From Agaricus subrufescens (taxonomy: Eukaryota > Basidiomycota > Agaricomycetes > Agaricales > Agaricaceae), in contig CM057057.1 in NCBI GenBank assembly GCA_029945375.1, positions 1,860,001 through 1,924,000 of the forward strand: a stretch of DNA of 64,000 nucleotides, in the 5' to 3' direction. A program made the position numbers and the translations under genes. The notes beneath the pieces are model-generated. The model was not told the origin of the DNA. It made no database searches and was given only the letters and a program-made list of their open reading frames with translations. Shown piece after piece: positions 56,499-64,000 of the stretch (the stretch's first letter is position 1; the number at the start of each line of letters is the position of its first letter).

Positions 56499-58073
56499 AT
56501 GCTGACCTCCCTGGTTATGTCGATTTTCATACACCAGATTTCGGGGGCTCCACTTCCAACCAATTGTTCGTGCGCACGCTCGGCAATACTTCTTCCTCTA
56601 TCCACCCTAGTAGACGCTACCGGCTGCGCACCATCTGATCAACGCTCCCTGTGGGACGTGGTCTGGGGGTGTATCGTTACAATTTTCTCCTGCACATGGA
56701 TCGCTATCCACCCCAATATCCCGGGGCCAGATGACTCTCGTTGGTGTGTTTTCAAGAGGGGAATAACCACCATGGTTTACGCTCTCATAGCCCCAGAACT
56801 TGTAATGGCTTGGGCGCTACGCCAGCATATCTGTGCACGGCATATTATGCGCGACTATAATGAAGAGATCCTGAAAAGTACGAAAACACTTTCTTTTGGT
56901 GTTACTATTACTTATGGAGTTTATCACCCTGCAGTAGAATCACCTCAAATGCCTTTTCATCGACGTGTCGCAAAATTCATCAAGCAGTGCTTTTTCCGTG
57001 GGGAAGAGTGCAATAAACCCAACGATGACAGGTGGACAAAAACACACGGTTTTTTCATTCAGATGGGAGGTTTCATGCTGCACAAGGATGGCGCGCCTGT
57101 CGAAGTCCTCACGTACAAGAGGCTCAAAAATTTGATTAAGGAGGAACAAGTTGACATTCCTAGGATTACCAAACGAACGATTAACGATAAGAGCAAAAGC
57201 GACTACCTGTCGAAAGGGTTTGTCGTCCTACAGACGACTTGGTTCGTGGTGCAGTGTATAGCTCGTCTGGCAAATTTTCTTCCGTTGGCGGAGCTGGAGG
57301 TTCTCACACTCGCCTTTGCTGTTTTAAACGCCATCACATATGCTATATGGTTCGACAAGCCCCAGAACGTTCAGGAAGGAGTCAGGATCGATTGGAAGCC
57401 TACGTCGCCCAGTGATCCCCACAATCTCGAACTAGAGTTCCAGTCTCCAGAACAACCCCACAGTACCCGGAGCTGGTTGCATCGCATGCTACTCAAGGAC
57501 TATGATCATTGGCGGAAAACGTGGTCCGGCCTTTTGTGGTTCATCATGTGTCGCATCCCATACCGCGTCGTAGAATCAGCAGGCCGCCTTACGGCAAAGC
57601 TCACCGCCTCCACGAACTCAGATGGTGGAGACTACCAGAGAGGCCTTCTTCAGCGCGTGTCAATGTTCAGATGCGAAAATGTGGAACGTGTTTCCTTGGC
57701 TTGGAAAGTATATCCTCCTTGTGTCATTGGAATACTATATGGGCTGATACACATTCTTGCTTGGAATTCCGGGCCTACCAAGTTTGAGGAGCAGCTATGG
57801 AGATATTCAAGTCTCATTATCACAATCCACCCCGCCTTTGTTGCACTCGTCACATATTTAGGTATTATTGCAGATAAGGTGGACGTGCTGTCGGATTTCT
57901 TCGACAATAATGGATATCTTGGATATATCCTGCTATATCTTGTCGTAGCCGGTTCTTTTGTTTATGTGATTGCTCGTGTCGCGCTTATTGTAGAGGCCTT
58001 TGTTTCCCTTAGACAGTTGCCTCCCAACACGTTTTGTGATGTTGCTTGGAGTTCATCTATTCCTCATTTCTGA
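56499..58073 (+). CDS. Uncharacterised multi-pass membrane protein, paralogue 2 (524 aa)
   Basis: Single exon starting MLTSLVMSIFIHQISGAPL, a probable signal peptide. It shares with the other two DVVWGCIVTIFSCTWIAIHP, RWTKTHGFFIQMGGFML, INDKSKSDYLSKGFVV, LAELEVLTLAFAVLNAITY, DKPQNVQEG and the C-terminal SLRQLPPNTFCDV. The linker after DKPQNV is short here and lacks the repeats of the others. It is closer to paralogue 3 than to 1, in both coding and upstream sequence. Function unknown. The frame is open to the left without a better start. Confidence 0.85.
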   Translation: MLTSLVMSIFIHQISGAPLPTNCSCARSAILLPLSTLVDATGCAPSDQRSLWDVVWGCIVTIFSCTWIAIHPNIPGPDDSRWCVFKRGITTMVYALIAPELVMAWALRQHICARHIMRDYNEEILKSTKTLSFGVTITYGVYHPAVESPQMPFHRRVAKFIKQCFFRGEECNKPNDDRWTKTHGFFIQMGGFMLHKDGAPVEVLTYKRLKNLIKEEQVDIPRITKRTINDKSKSDYLSKGFVVLQTTWFVVQCIARLANFLPLAELEVLTLAFAVLNAITYAIWFDKPQNVQEGVRIDWKPTSPSDPHNLELEFQSPEQPHSTRSWLHRMLLKDYDHWRKTWSGLLWFIMCRIPYRVVESAGRLTAKLTASTNSDGGDYQRGLLQRVSMFRCENVERVSLAWKVYPPCVIGILYGLIHILAWNSGPTKFEEQLWRYSSLIITIHPAFVALVTYLGIIADKVDVLSDFFDNNGYLGYILLYLVVAGSFVYVIARVALIVEAFVSLRQLPPNTFCDVAWSSSIPHF

Positions 58074-58386
58074 TTGTTCCCCCCTTTATAATGGACTTCA
58101 TATATCTCATTCCTAGCAGTTATATATTGTGTATTTTGTGTTCTAGTTGACCTCCTACTGGATGACTTTCCGTAACGCTAGATTCTAATCATTATATTCT
58201 GACCTTTTGCCGGAAATTATCAAGTAAATGTGCCAGCGAATCGCGACGGAAGTCACAAAAAGTCACGTCCGGGCTAATGAGATAGAGCATGCAGCACAGT
58301 CTTGGAGCAGAATACGGCTATAGTAGACAATCATTGCTACCAGTACTACATAATCATACACAGAACTTCCACCCCACTCATCAAGT

Positions 58387-60754
58387 CTACTCATGCAGAG
58401 TCGCTTCCTTCAAGGTGACCCACAGCCCATCCTGTGCAAATAACGTCAAATGCGACTTTGGCCTGATTTTCTCCTTTTTCTTCCTCGATTCTTTCCCATC
58501 ATTCTTCCAATCCTCTGGTACTCTCGCGCTTTCCGGCATAGCACCAACGTCCACTTTGAAACTCTCAAACCTCTGTAGCAACCTAACGAGGAAGAACGAA
58601 GCTTCATTATAGGCGAACTGTTGTCCTAAACAAATGCGCGGGCCAGCGTTGAATGGAAGGAAGATGAAGGGGTTTGGGATCAAGTATTTCTGTAATCTGT
58701 CGTCGATGAACCTGTCTGGGTCGAATTCAAGCGCTATCATGGAAGACTTAGTTACAACATCAAGAGAGGCTAAGAAAGAGGATCAGTACCATCTGGTCCC
58801 CATAGATCCTTTCGTCTGTGCATGAGGAAAACGCTATACCCCATTCTTGTGTTTGGGGGAATATAATAGGGTTTCCCACCAGGTTCTTTTGAAGGCCATA
58901 GCGTAGCTTTATTTGACGTTCTCTCATTGAATGGTCTAAGACACCAAGACATATAAGTAGGTGGACTCGGTCATTCGCTGTGGAGACTACTCACACGGTA
59001 GGATATAGTCTCAAAGTTTCTATAGGCCCAAATTTCTTAATCTGAAGGATATTCTGGTAAAAGAGACGAACATACCGTTGATAGTAGCCCTCAAGAATTT
59101 CATTTCTTTTAAGTCATCATATTCAGGCCTTCTCGTCGGTCCAACCTTTTGCAAGACTTCTTCCCGGAGCCGGGCTAACACGTGTGGGTGTTCAGCGAGC
59201 ATGTATATCACAAACGTCAACGTGCTGGCGGTCTTATGAAAGAGAAGAAAGACAAACAGTTGCTTAGTACGACTTTCATATATGACAAGAAAGAGCAACT
59301 TACGGTGTCCCTTCCAGCAACCAACAAGTTCATGATGGCATCTCTCAAGATCTCCAAATCCTCCGTTTCATTAACCAAATTTTCTAACAGCGTTTCTTCA
59401 TCATCCTTTTCCTTGTCAATACCCATACCAACTGCTCTTTGGCGTTTCTTCTGAACAGCTTCTTCTACAATGGGTTCAATCAGATCTCTTACGATCTTCA
59501 TCGGTTCCCTAATTGTATCATCCCAGAATTCCATTAGAGGCCAATGGACACTATAGAACGATCGTAGGGCTGTTTTAAATTGAGCGTCAGAGAAAGCTTG
59601 AGCGAATCGAGTTGAGAAACTTTGGGTTGCTGCGGAGTTGGTTTGGAGACGGAGTGGATGGTTGTGAGGGTAAGGAAGAATGTCGGAAAGGGATTGAACG
59701 TTGTGGCCAAAGAGGAAGGTTGTGGCAGAGTCGATTGTGAACCGTCCGACGAGGTCCTGTTCAAAGATTTTCAATGAGCTGGCGCATCATTTTTTTACGA
59801 GACTGACCTGGATATCGACGGCTACACCATCCCTGACCCGTTCTGCGAGTTTGCTCAATGCATGTTCAGAGTGTTGGTCAAATATATCAAAGTGGGTTAT
59901 CCTGTCCCGACTGAAGTATGGCCGAGTCATTGTCCGGTGGAATCTACATGCATAGGTAAGTCCCAACAGGGAAAGATTACGAGACGCAGGGCGTACTTCC
60001 ATAATTCGCCATCTACAGCAAATACACCAGTTCCGAGAAGTGGTTTAAACAACCACCTGAATTCTGGACCTGGATTGTTTTTATCAGTCAAGTGCGTACT
60101 CACAGTGGGTCAGACGGTTGCGTACCTTTTTCGAAGTGTTCGAATTGGGTCGCCAATATGGCTTTGATGTTCTCAGGCTCGGCTGTAAAGAACTACAGGA
60201 GTAGTTCTCATCAGTGAACGCCGATCATTGAGCATTAGACATATATGGCAGCTCACCCTGTTTTGATACAAGACACGATCACGGATTGTATACGACCCAA
60301 GCATTCCAAAAGTTTCTTCTAATCCCTCACCTTGCCAGGAGTTAATACATCAGATGTCCTAGTATAGAAAATAATACTCACCGAGATACCCCGATTTTAT
60401 CTCCTTCACCTGTCGTATTATAGATCCAAATCCAGCAGGCCACCAGTCCCTCCGTCTCGGAGGTAAAACCGCGCCCAACCTCTTAGCTTCATACATAGTC
60501 TTGACTTGCTCCCATATGATACTCGCTGCCAAAGCCAAAGGCACTGAAGCAACCATAGCTATTGCGAGATGCGATGTCGCCTTGAACGGAAGCAACCCAA
60601 AAGAAAGATTTGAGACGACAGAGGTTTGCCCTAGATACGTCAGGATATAAGATGAAGGGGCATAGTGGAGCAAGTAGACGACTGTGGGGGGAAATAAAAG
60701 TCGTGGAGAACAATGGAGGAGGTAAAGGAGTCCTGGAGCAATTTCAATAGCCAT
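58387..60754 (-). CDS. Cytochrome P450, CYP63-like monooxygenase
   Basis: About ten exons run from ATG 60754 (MAIEIAPGLLYLLH), with an N-terminal membrane region. Motifs in order are GTGVFAVDGELW and HRTMTRPYFSRDRI (C helix region), the oxygen-binding VAGRDTTAS of helix I (split by an intron after AGRDT), ETLRLYP (ExxR), PFNERTSN (PERF-like), FDPDRF and the haem loop FNAGPRICLGQQFA with the Cys ligand. All catalytic elements are present. CYP63 enzymes in white-rot fungi oxidise alkanes, fatty acids and aromatic compounds; this substrate cannot be read. It works in the endoplasmic reticulum with a reductase. It lies between two copies of the membrane-protein family, on the opposite strand. Confidence 0.9.
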
Positions 60755-62024
60755 GGCGTCTAGTTAGAACTCGACTAGCTGATATGTAGGTGGATGTCTT
60801 CGGTCGTCCGCAGCTCCAGCGTTATCTCCAGCTCTCTTCAACCCGCCTTGAGGTAAGTGTTTGAAGAAGTGGAGAAGTGGCGATTATGAGGAGACTCAGG
60901 AACGAAGATCCCGAGGCTTTATATCAAGTGGCCTGTATCCAACAGCGCCAAGTACGGATGGACTGCGGATGTTCATTTTACCCCAGAAGGGTCCGTAAAT
61001 TTGTTGACGCTGCATCTTTGGTGATCTAAATTCTTGCAGCGGCATTCTCACCGACTCGCAGCTCTATATATATCATCAGCTGAAACTAACCCAAATTCAC
61101 ATGCTCAGCATTGTTACCACGTATACCGGAATATTCCTTGATCTTCTTTTCGGCTATCCCGGAGCAATCGTCCTTGTCAGATGTTTACTATATATGGCAC
61201 TCAATGGCCGAGTTCCGATTTAGATCAGCATGATGACACTCATGAGAGATAAGGAGCTGTTGGCCCCACTAACGGAGAAATTGAGATAGATATCAGTCCG
61301 ATATCAGGTCATGTCGTACCATTTTGTTCTCCGCAAAGCCAGAATCATCGCCTGCGTTAGGTAAAGACCAATCCTGAGGATGAAAGTGCATCAAAAATGC
61401 CACACCACTTCGCCGGGAGAATGGATTCCAATCGATAAACCGCTCAGATCCTGACCAACGGGGGCCGATGGTAGTGCATCCAAATGACGACACCAGTTCT
61501 TTCATCAACCGTGCTCATCGTGTCCGTTCTCCTATGCTCCAGCTGAACCAATTTGTAAGTTTTTTCTAATATCATCTTCACATACACGCGTTGTGATTCT
61601 GGGCACCTTCTGGTAGGGCACTCGAGTCTTTGGCTCTGAGATGATATTTGATTGAGTCGTGATGAAAGGCAATTTACACACTGGCATACATGTCTGCCGG
61701 TGCATATGCGTATACCAAAAGGGGAAGTATCTGTGGCTGGGGAAGCCTAGAGAAGCGGTCTAGAAGACTAAGAAGAGCGAGTGCGGGAGGGGCGTATCAA
61801 CTGGAAAGCGTAGAGAGGATTTAGAAGACTCGAATGATACGCCTGAGTGTCAGCGGGTCGGAGTGCGTGACAAGGCGCCTCTTTTTTGTAGCCTTGAGGC
61901 TGTCCGAGCGCCAGCGTTGAACTGTATGTTGTGCGCCTGTCTTCCGGGTTTTTGTTTTCTCCGATACTGGATAGTATTTATAAAGACTGTGTTTGCGACG
62001 CTTCTGTGCCGTTACAACCCCAAT
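60755..62024. promoter_or_regulatory. Region between P450 and paralogue 3, with duplicated promoter
   Basis: Both neighbours are transcribed away from this region. From about 61688 (CTGCCGGTGCATATGCGTA) it resembles the region before paralogue 2. No further gene is supported; an ORF at 61293-61508 on the minus strand has no family feature. Confidence 0.55.
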
Positions 62025-63641
62025 ATGCTGTCCTCCCTGGTTATGTCGATATTCATACGTCAGATTACAGGGGCTCCCCTGCCAACTCATTCTTTGTGCA
62101 CCTCTTCAACAATACCTCTGCCTCTTTCCACTCTCGTAGACGTTGCCAGTTGCGCACAATCTGATAAGCGCTCGCTGTGGGACATAGTATGGGGGTGCAG
62201 CGTTACAATTTTCTCCTGCACATGGATCGCTATCCACCCTAATATACCGGGCCCAGATGACTCTCGTTGGCGTGTTTTCAGGAGGGGGGTGACCACCATG
62301 ATATGTGCCCTCATAGCCCCAGAACTTATAATGGCTTGGGCACTACGCCAACATGCCGGCGCAGGGCAAATCATGCACAGATATAACGAAGAAATCCTTA
62401 AAAGTACGAAAATGCCTTCCTTTACGTTCACTATCACTTATTTACTTTATTTCCCTCCAGTACCACCACCTTCATTGCCCTTTTATCGACGATTCATAAA
62501 GTATATCAAGCAGTGGTTTTATCAGGGAGAAGAGTGCGACAGATCTAATGATATCAAGTGGACAAAAACACACGGATTTTTTATCCAGATGGGGGGCTTT
62601 ATGCTGTACAAGGATGGAGAGCCTGTTCAGGTCCTCACGTACAGAAGGCTGGAAGAATTAATCAAGGAGGGACAAGTCGACGTTCCTAGGATTACCGAAC
62701 GAACAATTAACGATAAGAGCAAGAGCGACTACCTGTCGAAAGGGTTTGTCGTCCTACAGACGACTTGGTTTGTGGTTCAATGTATAGCCCGTCAGGCGAA
62801 GTCTCTTCCGTTGGCAGAGCTAGAGGTGTTTACACTCGCCTTTGCCATTTTGAACGCCATCATATATGCTATATGGTTCGATAAGCCCCAAAATGTCCAG
62901 GAAGGGCTGAGGGTCGATTTGAAGCCTGTTTCACTCAACTCCCCTGACCCTCTCGAGCCGCCCTCACCAAAATCCGAGCTTCCAGAACCACTCTCGCCAG
63001 AATCCGAGCTTCCAGAACAACCCCACAATTCGCCTGAGAGCTGGTTGCACCGTCAGTTACTCAAGGACTATCATCATTTCCGAGGAACGTGGTTCGGCCT
63101 TCTGTGGTTTATCATATACCGCATCCCATGCCGCGTCATAACATCAATGGGTCGACCTATAAACAAGCTCGTGTACAACGTGAGCGAAAACTGGCTGGAC
63201 TGTACCCCTATGCGCATGCCGATGTTTGGCTACGAAGTTCTTGCAAACATTTCCACAGTTTTGAAGCTATACCTTCCTTGCCTCATCGGATTGTTATACG
63301 GGTTGTTGCACGTTATTGCTTGGAACTCGGGGCCTACAAAGGTTGAAAGACAACTATGGAGATACTCAACCATCATCATCACAATCGACCCCCTCCTTTG
63401 TACACTCTTCCTGCGGGTAAGCTTGCAGCCTGAGAGTGATACAGGGGCATCAACCCAACGCGTAGTATTAGACAGTCGTGTATATCTCTGGCTTGTCCTG
63501 GGGTTCCTTTTTCTAGTCAGTGTGCCTGCCTATGGGATTGCCCGCGTCGCTCTTATTGCGCAGGCGTTGGCTTCCCTTAGGCAGTTGCCTCCCGCCACGT
63601 TTTGCGATGTTGCTTGGAGTTCGTTTATTCCTCATCTCTGA
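62025..63641 (+). CDS. Uncharacterised multi-pass membrane protein, paralogue 3 (538 aa)
   Basis: Single exon starting MLSSLVMSIFIRQITGAPL (probable signal peptide). It shares SLWDIVWGCSVTIFSCTWIA, KWTKTHGFFIQMGGFML, INDKSKSDYLSKGFVV, LAELEVFTLAFAILNAIIY, DKPQNVQEG and SLRQLPPATFCDV with the other copies. The linker after DKPQNV carries short imperfect repeats (PKSELPEPLSP, PESELPEQ). That places the differences between copies in a cytosolic or luminal Pro/Glu/Ser loop rather than in the membrane part. Function unknown. Confidence 0.85.
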   Translation: MLSSLVMSIFIRQITGAPLPTHSLCTSSTIPLPLSTLVDVASCAQSDKRSLWDIVWGCSVTIFSCTWIAIHPNIPGPDDSRWRVFRRGVTTMICALIAPELIMAWALRQHAGAGQIMHRYNEEILKSTKMPSFTFTITYLLYFPPVPPPSLPFYRRFIKYIKQWFYQGEECDRSNDIKWTKTHGFFIQMGGFMLYKDGEPVQVLTYRRLEELIKEGQVDVPRITERTINDKSKSDYLSKGFVVLQTTWFVVQCIARQAKSLPLAELEVFTLAFAILNAIIYAIWFDKPQNVQEGLRVDLKPVSLNSPDPLEPPSPKSELPEPLSPESELPEQPHNSPESWLHRQLLKDYHHFRGTWFGLLWFIIYRIPCRVITSMGRPINKLVYNVSENWLDCTPMRMPMFGYEVLANISTVLKLYLPCLIGLLYGLLHVIAWNSGPTKVERQLWRYSTIIITIDPLLCTLFLRVSLQPESDTGASTQRVVLDSRVYLWLVLGFLFLVSVPAYGIARVALIAQALASLRQLPPATFCDVAWSSFIPHL

Positions 63642-64000
63642 TTTTGCGTTTCCTTTCATACGCCGGATTTCTGGCAACTGCATATTGTACATATATTAAA
63701 CAGTGAAAGGGAACATAAACCCTACTTGTACAATTATCATTTGCATACTGGAATGGCATGGCCCTCTAGGTACCGAAACCCTGAGAGATGTTAATACTTG
63801 AGGTGCAGCTGATTAACATCAAATACAATCATCGTCCAATGCCATCGTGGGTCTGGGATTTAATAGTAGTTCCAAATGCTTGTAAGCGGATATTAAGAAC
63901 ACCACGTGAAGTCAATGCCGATCTCATAACGCCCTCGAAACTAAGGATAATAGATAGCCAGACTGGCTTACTTGACAATAAGCAATTGGTACTGTCTCTG
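63642..64000. other. Downstream region, no feature
   Basis: Only AT-rich 3' flanking sequence up to the window end; nothing could be supported. Confidence 0.5.

Noticed and set aside
61863..62024. Longer N-termini for the three membrane paralogues
   Set aside because: Upstream open frames differ between copies; similarity at protein level begins at the shared signal-peptide Met.

Overview
The window is fungal nuclear DNA, most likely from an Agaricomycete (mushroom-forming basidiomycete). The genes are split by many introns of about 45-75 nt. The gene set fits that group: a CYP63-type P450, two DUF6533 membrane proteins, a TAP-type aminopeptidase, chromodomain Ty3/gypsy elements and expanded lineage-specific families.

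Positions 1-17143 are stacked LTR retrotransposons. Element 1 (minus strand, 1-5529, cut by the window edge) looks young: gag, protease and pol lie in three successive -1 frames, with a slippery heptamer before each stop, and a CTAG-rich candidate LTR spans 4212-5529. Element 2 (plus, 5530-11482) is a chromovirus whose gag is interrupted where element 1 begins. Element 3 (plus, 11483-17143) is an older relative whose gag begins abruptly after the LTR of element 2. The simplest reading is a nested stack, 1 in 2 in 3. Damage in elements 2 and 3 is dominated by CpG transitions. Both carry two extra ORFs between pol and the 3' LTR, and the second has diverged far more than pol.

Positions 17144-34500 are a host accessory region. 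It holds two intact genes and several wrecks of a small helical protein family ending in a Pro-Phe-Trp-Arg/Lys tail, a 597-aa all-helical orphan, a tandemly duplicated MFS transporter with a wreck of the tail family between its copies, and an acidic, probably nuclear, protein.

Positions 35600-41811 look like core genome: a membrane-anchored TAP-like serine aminopeptidase, cyclin C (SSN8/SRB11) and mitochondrial malate dehydrogenase sharing a 71-bp divergent promoter, and an intron-containing tRNA-Gly(GCC).

Positions 43300-49900 hold two DUF6533 genes flanking a secreted SGNH/CE16-like protein that seems to lack both its catalytic Ser and His. Positions 50600-63641 hold three paralogues of an uncharacterised multi-pass membrane protein. 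Between them lie a divergent tail-family gene with three tail motifs and a complete P450 gene. Several genes contain very small exons (6, 13, 20 and 22 nt).
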